A DNA stretch of 64,000 bases, taken from contig NZ_CANLMZ010000008.1 of NCBI RefSeq assembly GCF_947492645.1, positions 248,001 through 312,000 on the forward strand, given 5' to 3'. The stretch is from an uncultured Pontibacter sp. (GTDB lineage: Bacteria; Bacteroidota; Bacteroidia; Cytophagales; Hymenobacteraceae). Below, piece after piece: positions 16,896-25,613 of the stretch; the first letter of the stretch is position 1; each line of letters opens with the position of its first letter. Both the position numbers and the translations under genes were made by a program. Below the pieces are notes generated by a model. That model did no database searches. It was not told the origin of the DNA and was given only the letters and a program-made list of their open reading frames with translations.

Positions 16896-17114
16896 ACTCT
16901 CCCAAGAAGGAAAAGCTGTCATTGCGCTAGCTTAAGTATAAGCTCTGTAGCTTCCTACAAACTCCCATCCACTAATATCCTTTCTGGATGACAAAAAGAA
17001 AAAGCCTCTAAAATGATAGCAGAAGAAGCAGTAAGCAGAATTCCCCGCCTTAGACTAGTGAAAACGAGAGTTAGAAACTAGCGAGCAGAACTCTGAGGGG
17101 TTAGGGATGGTTGG
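16896..17114 (+). repeat. MITE-like element, copy 2
   Basis: Homologous to 15554-15820. Shared blocks are CTAGCTTAAGTATA, TCTGGATGACAAAAAG, GCAGAATTCCCCGCCTTAGACTAG and GAAACTAGCGAGCAGAACTC. The right terminal repeat GAGGGGTTAGGGATGGTTGG ends at 17114, 12 nt from the stop codon of the methyltransferase gene. The left terminal repeat is degraded, so the left border is approximate. Confidence 0.65.
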
Positions 17115-17126
17115 AACCGGCTAAGG

Positions 17127-18305
17127 CTACTCCTCTCCCCCGCTTCTGCGTGAGCCACGATATAACTCATACTTTAGCAGGCGGCAGTCTATAGGGCCAT
17201 TGTAAAGTGGCGTGCGGCGGGAAGCGCGCAGTCCTACACTTTTAGCTGCTTCCAGGTTTCCGGTAAATACAAAGGCATCGAAGCCCTGGTAGCTATTCTT
17301 TAACGTGTCGCCTATATTTTTGTAAAGCAGGTTGATATCATCGGACTGTATACGCTCGTTATAAGGCGGGTTCATTACCAGTACCCCTTGATCGGCAGGA
17401 GCAGTCGTTTTAAAGAAATCCGCTTCTTCTACCTTAATAACATGCTGCAGGCCGGCATTTTCTATATTATTTAAAGCTGCCTCCACGTAGTCTGCATCAA
17501 TGTCGTAGCCCAGTATAGGGGCTTGTGGAGCTTCTTTGTGCTTGGCCTCTGCTGTGTTCCATACCATCTCGAACAATTTCCCGTTATAGTCTTTCCATTT
17601 TTCAAAGCCGAAGGCGTCGCGGCGGTAAAGGCCGGGGGCAATGTTCTGGGCCATCATGGCTGCCTCTATCAAAAATGTACCAGAGCCACACATCGGATCT
17701 ATAAAGGTAGACTTTTTGTCCCAGCCCGTTAGTGCGATAATACCGGCAGCCAGTACTTCGTTTAGCGGCGCAACGTTGGTTTGCAGGCGGTAACCACGGC
17801 GGTGCAGCGAATCGCCGGATGAGTCCAGCGACAGCGTCACCATGTTCTCGTGCATGTGCAGGTTAATGCGCATATCAGGCCGTACCCTATCTACAGAAGG
17901 GCGCTCACCGGTTGCTTTCCTGAACTGATCTACAATGGCATCCTTCGTGAGTTGTGCTACAAAAAGCGAGTGCTCAAAAGTAGAATGGCTAACCACGGCA
18001 TCAATGGCAAAAGTCTGCTCCAGGTCAAAATAATCGGCCCACCTGATTTTCTGCACCTGCTCGTATAGGTCTTTTTCATCGCGGGCCTTAAAGTTGCGGA
18101 TGGGTTTTAGCACGCGAATGGCGGTGCGGCACCACATATTGGCTTCGTACAGCTGGCGCAGGTTACCTGAGCAGGTTACGGCACGGTTTCCTACCTTTAT
18201 GTATTCCATGTCCAGGGCACGGAGTTCTTCTGCCAATACTTCCTCAAAACCAGAGAGTGTGGTGACTATGATATTGAAATTACCGTTCGGATTCTGCTTT
18301 GCCAT
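17127..18305 (-). CDS. THUMP-domain class I RNA methyltransferase, RlmL/Trm14 type
   Basis: 392 aa. The N-terminal ferredoxin-like plus THUMP region (1-160; GFEEVLAEELRAL, then RPSVDRVRPDMRINLHM) binds RNA. The Rossmann methyltransferase domain follows, with the SAM motif DPMCGSGTFLIEAA (about 204-217) and the N6-adenine/N2-guanine motif MNPPYNER. Relatives methylate guanine N2 in 23S rRNA (RlmL N-terminal half) or tRNA. It lacks the second methyltransferase of E. coli RlmL, so the exact target is inferred. It is minus-strand and monocistronic, with repeat copy 2 abutting its 3' end. Confidence 0.88.
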   Translation of the reverse strand: MAKQNPNGNFNIIVTTLSGFEEVLAEELRALDMEYIKVGNRAVTCSGNLRQLYEANMWCRTAIRVLKPIRNFKARDEKDLYEQVQKIRWADYFDLEQTFAIDAVVSHSTFEHSLFVAQLTKDAIVDQFRKATGERPSVDRVRPDMRINLHMHENMVTLSLDSSGDSLHRRGYRLQTNVAPLNEVLAAGIIALTGWDKKSTFIDPMCGSGTFLIEAAMMAQNIAPGLYRRDAFGFEKWKDYNGKLFEMVWNTAEAKHKEAPQAPILGYDIDADYVEAALNNIENAGLQHVIKVEEADFFKTTAPADQGVLVMNPPYNERIQSDDINLLYKNIGDTLKNSYQGFDAFVFTGNLEAAKSVGLRASRRTPLYNGPIDCRLLKYELYRGSRRSGGEE

Positions 18306-18342
18306 ACTTTATACTTTATTCTGAGTACAAAAATAGCGCTTT

Positions 18343-18504
18343 AATAGTTAAGAGTTAAAAGTTATGCGTGAAGAGTTGCAATTGTAGGATGATCTCTAAA
18401 GGAGAACACCAGCACAAACCTTATCACACAGCTATCTAATTGGCATCACCTTACAAAAATGTATGCTTTAAAGCCTCATACTTATAACTCTTAACTTTTA
18501 GCTT
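18343..18504. repeat. Long imperfect intergenic inverted repeat (type C)
   Basis: Left arm AATAGTTAAGAGTTAAAAGT (from 18343) pairs imperfectly with TATAACTCTTAACTTTTAGC near 18484-18503. About 110 nt of unremarkable sequence lies between. It sits between the divergent methyltransferase and symporter genes. The rest of 18306-18603 shows no gene. Confidence 0.45.
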
Positions 18505-18603
18505 TTAACTTGTATCTGCTTTTCTTAATTTACGCTCTTTAATGCAGGCTCTTTGTTAAAAACCGGCATAAACAGGCATCTTTCACTTTTTTAAATACCC
18601 CTC

Positions 18604-20364
18604 ATGCACCTCGACATAATCGATTGGATTGTAATAGCCGTTTTCGGCATCTTGATTTTAGGTATTGGCATAAGTTATACTGGTAAGGCCAGCGGTAGTA
18701 TGGCCAATTACTTTTTAGGAGGCCGAAACTTAACCTGGTGGGTGGCCGGTACCTCAATGGTTGCCACTACTTTTGCCGCCGACACGCCGCTTGCCGTTAC
18801 AGAACTTGTTGCCCAAAGTGGTATATCCGGCAACTGGCTCTGGTGGAACATGCTGCTGGGAGGCTTACTTACCACTTTTTTCTTTGCAAAGCTTTGGCGC
18901 CGTGCCGGCATCATCACCGACCTCGAGTTTATAGAGATGCGTTATACTGGCAAGCCTGCTTCTTTCCTGAGGGGCTTCCGGGCAGTATACCTGGGCATTT
19001 TCATGAACAGCCTTATCATCGGCTGGGTAAACGTAGCCTTGATGTCCATCATTGAGGTCTTTTTTGAAGTACCCAAATCTGAGCAGCTGTTTTACGTTGG
19101 CATCGCCATGGTAGTGGTAGTGGTTTATTCGTCGCTGTCTGGTTTACTGGGAGTTGCCATTACAGACGTAGTGCAGTTCGTGATAGCCATGGCCGGATGT
19201 ATTATACTTGCCTACCTGGTAGTTACCTCCGAAAAAATTGGCGGCATCTCTGGCTTAAAAGAGCAATTGCCAAGCTGGTCTCTGGATTACTTCCCAAGTA
19301 TAGGTACCGGAGAGGCCACGGCCTCGGGAGTGGCCAAATCGCTTACTTTATCGCTGGGCGCATTCCTGGCGTTTACTACGGTACAATGGTGGGCCAGCTG
19401 GTATCCGGGTAACGAGCCTGGCGGCGGCGGTTACATTGCCCAGCGTATGATGAGTACCAAAAACGAGAAGCATGCCCTTTACGCAACCTTGTTCTTCCAG
19501 ATTGGGCACTATTGCATCCGCCCTTGGCCATGGATTATCGTGGCACTTTGCGCGGTGGTTTTATACCCTGACCTGTCTGCTGCCGATAAAAAGCTAGGCT
19601 ACGTTATGGCGATGAAAGACTTCCTGCCTGCCGGCTTAAAGGGTTTGCTGCTGGTTGCCTTCTTTGCTGCTTACATGAGTACCATCTCTACACAGCTTAA
19701 CTGGGGTGCCAGTTACATCATCAACGACTTTTACGGCCGCTTCATCAACAAAGAAGCAAGCCAGAAGCAGCTGGTAACGGCATCGCGCATCACAACAGTT
19801 ATTCTGATGGTCGTGTCGCTGGCAGTAACCACGCAAATTACGTCTATCTCTGCCGTTTGGACCTTTATTATGGAGGCTGGTGCAGGTTTGGGGCTGGTAC
19901 TCATACTTAGGTGGTACTGGTGGCGCATTAATGCCTGGAGCGAGATTGTGGCTACTATCGCACCTTTCTTAGGTTATGGCGTGGCTAAGTATGTACTTGG
20001 CCTGGAATTCCCTAACAGCTTCTTCCTGACGGTTGGCTTTACAAGTATAGCCTGGATAGCCGCCACTTTTTTAACCCGCGCTACGCCAATGGCCAAGCTG
20101 CAGGCTTTCTACGAGAAAATTCAGCCCGACGGTGCCTGGGCTCCTGTCCGTAAATCGCTTGGCTTGCCCAAACCTAAAACAAAGGTGTTCCATTTGCTTA
20201 TTGGCTGGATATCGGCAGCAGTAATGGTATACTCTACCCTGTTCCTTATCGGCGATTTTATTTTCCAGAACTATACCCGTTTTGCCATGTGGCTGGTTTT
20301 TGCTTTAGTAGCCGGATTTACCATGGTTTATACTTCTAAGCGCATCAACTTCTTCGAAGACTAA
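18604..20364 (+). CDS. Sodium:solute symporter family protein
   Basis: 586 aa with about 13 membrane segments, the LeuT-fold SSS family. The N-terminus (DWIVIAVFGILILGIGISY) is followed by the typical GGRNLTWWVAGTSMVATTFAADTPLAVTE (about 40-68), the helix-1/2 region that forms the Na+ and substrate sites. ADKKLGYVMAMKDFLPAGLKGLLL is the usual helix 7-8 signature. The substrate (sugar, carboxylate or other) cannot be read from the sequence. The gene is single, between repeat C and a palindromic terminator. Confidence 0.9.
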   Translation: MHLDIIDWIVIAVFGILILGIGISYTGKASGSMANYFLGGRNLTWWVAGTSMVATTFAADTPLAVTELVAQSGISGNWLWWNMLLGGLLTTFFFAKLWRRAGIITDLEFIEMRYTGKPASFLRGFRAVYLGIFMNSLIIGWVNVALMSIIEVFFEVPKSEQLFYVGIAMVVVVVYSSLSGLLGVAITDVVQFVIAMAGCIILAYLVVTSEKIGGISGLKEQLPSWSLDYFPSIGTGEATASGVAKSLTLSLGAFLAFTTVQWWASWYPGNEPGGGGYIAQRMMSTKNEKHALYATLFFQIGHYCIRPWPWIIVALCAVVLYPDLSAADKKLGYVMAMKDFLPAGLKGLLLVAFFAAYMSTISTQLNWGASYIINDFYGRFINKEASQKQLVTASRITTVILMVVSLAVTTQITSISAVWTFIMEAGAGLGLVLILRWYWWRINAWSEIVATIAPFLGYGVAKYVLGLEFPNSFFLTVGFTSIAWIAATFLTRATPMAKLQAFYEKIQPDGAWAPVRKSLGLPKPKTKVFHLLIGWISAAVMVYSTLFLIGDFIFQNYTRFAMWLVFALVAGFTMVYTSKRINFFED

Positions 20365-20396
20365 TGGCGAATTAAAGCAGGTGGCTTATAGAGGAA

Positions 20397-20440
20397 ATAA
20401 AGTATAAAGGCGCAAACTAGTTTGCGCCTTTATACTTTAT
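20397..20440. terminator. Terminator, 44-bp perfect palindrome
   Basis: 20397-20418 and 20419-20440 are exact reverse complements with no unpaired base (centre AAACTAGTTT). The outer ends are ATAAAGTATAAA and TTTATACTTTAT. It lies 33 nt after the symporter stop. Confidence 0.85.
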
Positions 20441-20561
20441 ACCACGCTCAAGTATCATGTTATACTTATACTTATGGTAAGGTGTAAAACACATACGCTA
20501 ATATGTTGCGGCCTTCTAGCTCCCAAACGTTCAAACTTTTTAACTTTCTGACTCCAATCCT

Positions 20562-20569
20562 TACCTTTG
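20562..20569 (+). promoter_or_regulatory. Candidate -7 element for murB
   Basis: TACCTTTG matches TAnnTTTG; no clear -33 TTG is seen. Transcription would begin near 20576. That excludes the upstream non-ATG start at 20567 and supports ATG 20588 with a leader of about 12 nt. Confidence 0.4.
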
Positions 20570-20587
20570 CTTATAAATTTACCGCTT

Positions 20588-21604
20588 ATGAAACTAGAGT
20601 CCGACTATTCTCTTAAAGCTTATAACACCTTTGGCATTGATGTAAAGGCAAAATTATTTGTGCGTTTTGGCACCGTGCAAGAGTTACAGCAATTGCTGCG
20701 GATGCCGGAAGTGCAGCAGGAAGAGAAGCTTATTTTAGGCGGCGGCAGCAACGTGCTTTTCACAAAGGATTTTGAAGGTGTAGTGCTCCGAAACGAGATT
20801 AAAGGCATTGAAGTGGTGCGCGAAGATGAACAGCATGTATACTTAAAGGCTGGCAGCGGCGAAGTATGGCATGAGTTTGTACTTTATACGTTGCAGCACA
20901 ACCTGGGCGGTATAGAAAATCTGTCGCTTATACCGGGCTCGGTGGGTGCTGCGCCTTTGCAGAACATCGGGGCGTATGGCGTAGAACTGAAAGACGTTTT
21001 CCATGAGCTGGAAGCAGTTGAGTTATCAACCGGCAAAATCCATCAATTTGACAACAACACCTGCCAGTTTGGTTACCGCGAAAGCATTTTCAAGAACAAG
21101 CTGAAAGGGCAGTATATTGTAACAGCAGTAACGTTTAAGCTACACAAGCAACACAAACTAAACACCAGCTACGGGGCCATCCAAACCACTTTGCAGGAAA
21201 TGCAGGTGCAGCAGCCAACTATACATGATGTGAGCGCAGCTGTTTGCCACATTCGCAGCACAAAGCTGCCAAACCCGAAAGAGATTGGCAATGCCGGCAG
21301 CTTCTTTAAAAACCCTGAAATACCTCTGGCACAGTTCGAGCGCCTGAAGGCGCAGTTCCCGGATGTTCCCTCCTATCCTGTTTCTGCGACTACAGTTAAA
21401 GTACCAGCTGGCTGGCTGATTGAGCAATGCGGCTGGAAGGGCAAAGTGCTGGATAAGTATGGCGTTCATAAAAACCAGGCATTGGTACTTGTAAACTATG
21501 GCGGTGCAAAAGGCGAGCAATTGCGCCAACTAGCCTACGATATTATTGCTTCTGTAGAAGATAAATTCGGGATTAAATTGCACCCGGAAGTGAACATAAT
21601 TTAG
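20588..21604 (+). CDS. murB: UDP-N-acetylenolpyruvoylglucosamine reductase
   Basis: 338 aa from ATG 20588. It reduces the MurA product to UDP-MurNAc with FAD and NADPH. The FAD-binding domain has LGGGSNVLF (about 50-58) and NLSLIPGSVGAAPLQNIGAYGVE. The catalytic serine lies in IGNAGSFFKNP. The type I (E. coli-like) ending KFGIKLHPEVNII contains the conserved Glu. It is a single gene. With murA (11.3 kb) and ddl (33.9 kb), three separate peptidoglycan precursor genes are spread over this window, not in a dcw cluster. Confidence 0.95.
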   Translation: MKLESDYSLKAYNTFGIDVKAKLFVRFGTVQELQQLLRMPEVQQEEKLILGGGSNVLFTKDFEGVVLRNEIKGIEVVREDEQHVYLKAGSGEVWHEFVLYTLQHNLGGIENLSLIPGSVGAAPLQNIGAYGVELKDVFHELEAVELSTGKIHQFDNNTCQFGYRESIFKNKLKGQYIVTAVTFKLHKQHKLNTSYGAIQTTLQEMQVQQPTIHDVSAAVCHIRSTKLPNPKEIGNAGSFFKNPEIPLAQFERLKAQFPDVPSYPVSATTVKVPAGWLIEQCGWKGKVLDKYGVHKNQALVLVNYGGAKGEQLRQLAYDIIASVEDKFGIKLHPEVNII

Positions 21605-21690
21605 ATTAAGTTAAAAGTATAAAAACATAGCATATTGGCTCAACTTTATTCACAAGGCTGCGATATACAAGATAATTAAAATCTGAAGCC

Positions 21691-22131
21691 ATGATAAGAA
21701 GAGAAATTTATACTTTATTTTTTGCACTAGTAACCCTTGCCTTTTTTAGCAGCTGCAGCGACGACAACGACGACCCGAAGCCAATAACAAAAACCGATTT
21801 ATTAGTAGCGCATGAGTGGCGCGGCGACCAGGTATTGGCAGCAGGCATTGATGTATCTAACAGGCCGGAGATAACCGGGCAGATAGGCCAGATAAAAACA
21901 GCCCGCATCAAGTTTGACCGCGATGGCACCTACGATGCTTCCTTTACATCAAGCCTTGGTGAGCAAACGCAATCGGGCAACTGGAGCTTTAACAACGACG
22001 AAACCAAACTTACATTCGAGCTTTTAGGTGAAGTTGATGTAAAAGAGCTTACTGAGGATAAGTTATATCTTACGTCGCAGCTCCCGTTTCAGGGGGTAAT
22101 GTTTGATGCGGAGGTACGGTTTATAAAGTAG
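21691..22131 (+). CDS. Small lipocalin-like lipoprotein
   Basis: 146 aa. Residues 1-23 are a lipoprotein signal (lipobox FSSC, then SDDNDD, an acidic stretch like the Bacteroidota surface lipoprotein export signal). The mature part is beta-rich with GTYDASFTSSLGEQTQSGNWSF and DETKLTFEL, the look of the lipocalin-like/DUF5004 families. No ligand can be named. The strong acidic signal suggests display on the outer face of the outer membrane. It follows murB by 86 nt and is convergent with mutS2. Confidence 0.7.
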   Translation: MIRREIYTLFFALVTLAFFSSCSDDNDDPKPITKTDLLVAHEWRGDQVLAAGIDVSNRPEITGQIGQIKTARIKFDRDGTYDASFTSSLGEQTQSGNWSFNNDETKLTFELLGEVDVKELTEDKLYLTSQLPFQGVMFDAEVRFIK

Positions 22132-22154
22132 CTTGAACTATAACAAAGTACAAA

Positions 22155-22199
22155 ATAAAACAGCGGAGGCTCCTGGTTCAGGAGCCTCCGCTGTTTTAT
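22155..22199. terminator. Bidirectional terminator between convergent genes
   Basis: Perfect 21-bp arms (22155-22175 and 22179-22199) around GTT. The stem core is CAGCGGAGGCTCCTG, with ATAAAA/TTTTAT at the base. Confidence 0.9.
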
Positions 22200-22221
22200 A
22201 CTATAGTTAGCTTATCCGGTT

Positions 22222-24621
22222 TTACTTTAGTACAGCCAAAGTAGCACCGTTACCACCACGCTCTTCGGCCTCGTTAGCTACGCTGGCAACTTCCGGCACA
22301 GAGTATAAGTAATCACGTACTACCTGGCGCAGTATACCATTACCACGGCCATGCACAATCTTTATCTCTGGTATGCCCAGCATGATCGCCTCGTCAGTAA
22401 AGTTCATCACCTTGTTAAGCGCATCTTCGGCATACTCTCCTCTGATGTCAAGCGTTGAGCCAAAATCAGCCATACGTTGTGTAATGTTCATGCCGCGGGT
22501 ATAGCCTTGTTCCGCTTTGGTTTCTGTGGCTTTCTTTTGTTTAGCTACCTGGCCTTCAATTTTCTCCAGGTTATCAACCTTTACAATGGTTTTCAGGCCA
22601 CCAAACATTACCTCGGCGGTTTTCCCTTTTATACTTACCACCTGGCCAATAGAGTCCTGACCCACCAGGGAAACATTGTCGCCCTCTTTTATACTTGCGT
22701 TGGCAACACGTTTATGCAAAGGCTTAGGGTCATCTTTCCGCACCTGCTCGTTGGCAAAGGTTTCCAGTTCACGCCGTGCTTCCTTGGTCTGCTCTTTCTC
22801 GGCCTGGCTCTGCTTTATCTGCTGTATCGTAGATTCGATTTTCTGGTTGGCATCTCTGAGGAGCAACTTGGCTTTGCCCTTGGCTTCGCGCATAATATCC
22901 TGCTTGCTCTCCTCGAGGTAGTTCTTCAGGTCGGTATACTCTTTCACGTTGCGCTTCAGCTTCAATTCCAGTTTGGTGGCCTCCATTACCTTCTTCTCCA
23001 GCTCCTGCTTCTCTGTTTCGAGTTCTTCCAGCAACCTGTCGTAGCGTATCTTGTCTTTACCCACCAGGCTGCTGGCTTTATCTACGATCTCTTTTGGCAG
23101 TCCAATTTTACGTGCAATCTCTATCGCGAACGAGGAGCCTGGCTTGCCTATCTCTAACTGATAAAGCGGTTGCAGGTTCTTATGGTCGTAGCGCATGGCG
23201 CCGTTTATAATGCCCGGCGTTTTCTCGGCAAAGTTTTTCAGGTTGGTATAGTGCGTGGTTATCACACCGTATACCCTGCTGTTGGTAAGCGTCTGCAAAA
23301 CGGCTTCTGCAATGGCACCTCCAAGTACAGGCTCTGTACCTGTGCCAAATTCGTCTATCAGTATCAAACTTTTATGATCGGCTACTGTCACAAACTTGCG
23401 CATGTTGGTAAGGTGCGAGCTATAGGTACTCAGGTCATTTTCTATAGACTGCTCATCCCCAATGTCGATAAAAATATCGTGGAAGATGCCCGCCTCCGAG
23501 CCATCCTCTACCGTAATCAGCATACCACATTGCACCATGTACTGCAACAAGCCAACTGTTTTTAAGCTCACCGATTTACCACCGGCGTTTGGCCCCGAAA
23601 TAAGCAGGATGCGCTGGTCGCGGTTAAGCTCCAGGTCCATGGGTACGGTTGGCTTGCCCAATTGGCGATGTGCCAGGAACAGCAGCGGGTGTATAGCCTT
23701 TTTCCAGTTGATGTGCGGGTACTTCTGCAAGCTTGGCTTTGTAGCATCTACACGGCGTGCAAAGGCAGCCTTAGCACGTATAAAATCCAGCAGGCCCAGG
23801 TACTGGTAAGCCTTGCGCAGCTCTGGTATGTGGTGGCGCAGCGTATTTGTAAGCCCAACAAGTATGCGCACCAGTTCCCGGTGGTAAGCATTTTCCAGGT
23901 CCTTTATGTCGTTGTTGAGTTCAAAGATAGACTCCGGCTCAATGTATACTGTTTGTCCTGTAGCCGACTCATCATGAATCAGGCCTTTGATGCGGCGTTT
24001 ATACTCTGCAATAACTGGTATCACCAAACGGCCTCCGCGAATAGTTGGCTCTACGTCAGATGGTGTCCAACCTTCGTTTTTAGCATGCCGAAGTATAGAC
24101 TGTATTTGCTTGCGAAGCACAGACTGCTGCGCAATAAGATCGCGCTTCAGGCGCTGCAGTTCCGGTGTGGCATCGTCGCGCACGGCTCCGGCGTCGTCAA
24201 CTACTTTATCAAGAGCAGCGATTAAGGAGCGCTCTACAGTTACGTTGGCACCCAGGGCTTTCAAGGCCTCATACTTTCCTTCTTCGGCGCTGGATATAAA
24301 GCGCTGCGAGCCGCGGATGGTACGCAGCGACATTTTAATCTCGAAGAAATGCACTACATCTAAATAGGCTCCTTCCAAGGTTGCCCGATCGAGGTAAGCA
24401 TTAACGTCGAAGTAATGCTGTAAGGGTATTTCTGCATCAGACTCCAGCAATTGTTTAAACTCTTCAGTTTGCTGTAGTAGTCGTTCCACCAGGTCGTGGC
24501 GGTTCAGGAATTGCATGCGGTTTACAAACTGGCGCCCCAGCGGGCTAAGGCACAGGTCAGAAAGCATCTCGCGAACCTGCGCAAATCCAATTTTTATTTC
24601 GAAATTATCTGGATAGATCAA
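22222..24621 (-). CDS. mutS2: MutS2 family ATPase/endonuclease
   Basis: 799 aa. MutS2 acts on recombination intermediates and, in some bacteria, splits collided ribosomes. The MutS-like core domain covers about 1-310, and the ATPase has Walker A GPNAGGKS (about 344-351) and DEFGTGTEP (Walker B region). A long charged coiled coil (about 515-640) follows. The C-terminal Smr nuclease domain has LDIRGEYAEDAL and KIVHGRGNGIL. The start is TTG at 24619-24621: no in-frame ATG is near, a stop lies two codons upstream, and MIYPDNFE is the usual N-terminus. A -7-like TAAATTTG (complement of 24643-24650) precedes it. Confidence 0.94.
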   Translation of the reverse strand: MIYPDNFEIKIGFAQVREMLSDLCLSPLGRQFVNRMQFLNRHDLVERLLQQTEEFKQLLESDAEIPLQHYFDVNAYLDRATLEGAYLDVVHFFEIKMSLRTIRGSQRFISSAEEGKYEALKALGANVTVERSLIAALDKVVDDAGAVRDDATPELQRLKRDLIAQQSVLRKQIQSILRHAKNEGWTPSDVEPTIRGGRLVIPVIAEYKRRIKGLIHDESATGQTVYIEPESIFELNNDIKDLENAYHRELVRILVGLTNTLRHHIPELRKAYQYLGLLDFIRAKAAFARRVDATKPSLQKYPHINWKKAIHPLLFLAHRQLGKPTVPMDLELNRDQRILLISGPNAGGKSVSLKTVGLLQYMVQCGMLITVEDGSEAGIFHDIFIDIGDEQSIENDLSTYSSHLTNMRKFVTVADHKSLILIDEFGTGTEPVLGGAIAEAVLQTLTNSRVYGVITTHYTNLKNFAEKTPGIINGAMRYDHKNLQPLYQLEIGKPGSSFAIEIARKIGLPKEIVDKASSLVGKDKIRYDRLLEELETEKQELEKKVMEATKLELKLKRNVKEYTDLKNYLEESKQDIMREAKGKAKLLLRDANQKIESTIQQIKQSQAEKEQTKEARRELETFANEQVRKDDPKPLHKRVANASIKEGDNVSLVGQDSIGQVVSIKGKTAEVMFGGLKTIVKVDNLEKIEGQVAKQKKATETKAEQGYTRGMNITQRMADFGSTLDIRGEYAEDALNKVMNFTDEAIMLGIPEIKIVHGRGNGILRQVVRDYLYSVPEVASVANEAEERGGNGATLAVLK

Positions 24622-24769
24622 TGTTTATCTCTTAATTTAAGGCAAATTTAGCATTTAATAACAAGTAAAAGCAGGTGTTTTGTTCGTTTCGAATACACTT
24701 GTTTTGACAAAAGATTGTGACAAAGGACAAAAAATATCCGCATCACTTTTAACACTTAACTTTTCCACC

Positions 24770-25225
24770 ATGGTTCTTGATAAACTCGCTAACGCACAAC
24801 GCTATTACGCGTTGCACCCCTTGTTCGAAAAAGCTTTTTCATACCTGCGCGACACCAACCTGGCAACTGCGTCAACCGGCGTGCACGAAATTGATGGGAA
24901 AAATCTATTCGCTATTGTATCAGAGGCCGCGGGCGTAACCGAGCAGGAGTATAAACTGGAAGTGCACCGCAAGTACATCGACATACAGTATGTGGTTTCC
25001 GGCACAGACAGAATGGGCTGGAAAGACCTGGCAAAGTGTGATGCTCCCAATGACCCTTACAATGCAGAACGGGACGCCGCTTTTTTCCCTGATAAAACCA
25101 GCTCCTGGTTTGACGTCCCAACTGGCTCTTTCACCATCTTCTACCCCGATGACGCTCACGCTGCCATGGTTACCGGTGAGAATATAGTACGTAAGGTAGT
25201 GCTTAAAATTGCTGTGGCAAGATAA
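24770..25225 (+). CDS. YhcH/YjgK/YiaL (EbgC-like) family protein
   Basis: 151 aa from ATG 24770; the frame upstream to 24680 has no family similarity. It is a cupin-like fold, with the signature EYKLEVHRKYIDIQYVVSG and the acidic/His region GSFTIFYPDDAHAAM, which supplies metal-binding residues. Relatives include NanQ (sialic acid anomerase) and EbgC. A role in handling a sugar or sugar acid is likely, but there are no sugar genes next to it. Monocistronic. Confidence 0.88.
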   Translation: MVLDKLANAQRYYALHPLFEKAFSYLRDTNLATASTGVHEIDGKNLFAIVSEAAGVTEQEYKLEVHRKYIDIQYVVSGTDRMGWKDLAKCDAPNDPYNAERDAAFFPDKTSSWFDVPTGSFTIFYPDDAHAAMVTGENIVRKVVLKIAVAR

Positions 25226-25308
25226 GTATACTCGCTTGCAAGATTACGCTTATCTGTTGATTTCAACGATAAAGCGTATGTTTATGTGGGTTATACAGTA
25301 GTTGAAAA

Positions 25309-25440
25309 ATGAAAAAATGCGAATCTTGCGGAATATATAATATGGAGATTATTGATTCTGAACGAAATTCAAATATTCCTTATCAGCAGCGGGGTATTTG
25401 CCCGGCAAGTGGCACGGAAACGAAGAGCTATTACAGGTAG
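25309..25440 (+). CDS. Possible 43-aa CxxC small protein
   Basis: The open frame from ATG 25309 to TAG 25438 encodes 43 aa starting MKKCESCGIYN, with a CxxC knuckle and a third cysteine in RGICPASG. The remaining half of a zinc ribbon seems absent. There is no strong ribosome site. The base composition is AT-rich like the acquired genes in this window. It could be a true small zinc protein or the front end of a decayed gene. I do not recognise the family. Confidence 0.35.
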   Translation: MKKCESCGIYNMEIIDSERNSNIPYQQRGICPASGTETKSYYR

Positions 25441-25613
25441 CAGTTATGATTCCGGTTATAGCAGCTGCAAGTAGCATGTAAGGAGTAAAATTGATAAAGC
25501 ATCTCGTAAGGCCATTCTTCTTTTGCTTTGACTTAGATAAAATCGTTAATCTACGCACAACCTGCCATTTGGCAAACAAGTTACCTTTAAGCCATACAGC
25601 AATAGCCTCACGC

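Noticed and set aside
23662..24225. 187-aa and other open frames antisense to mutS2 (also 22477-23157)
   Set aside because: Fully inside mutS2, low-complexity hydrophobic translations, no family resemblance.
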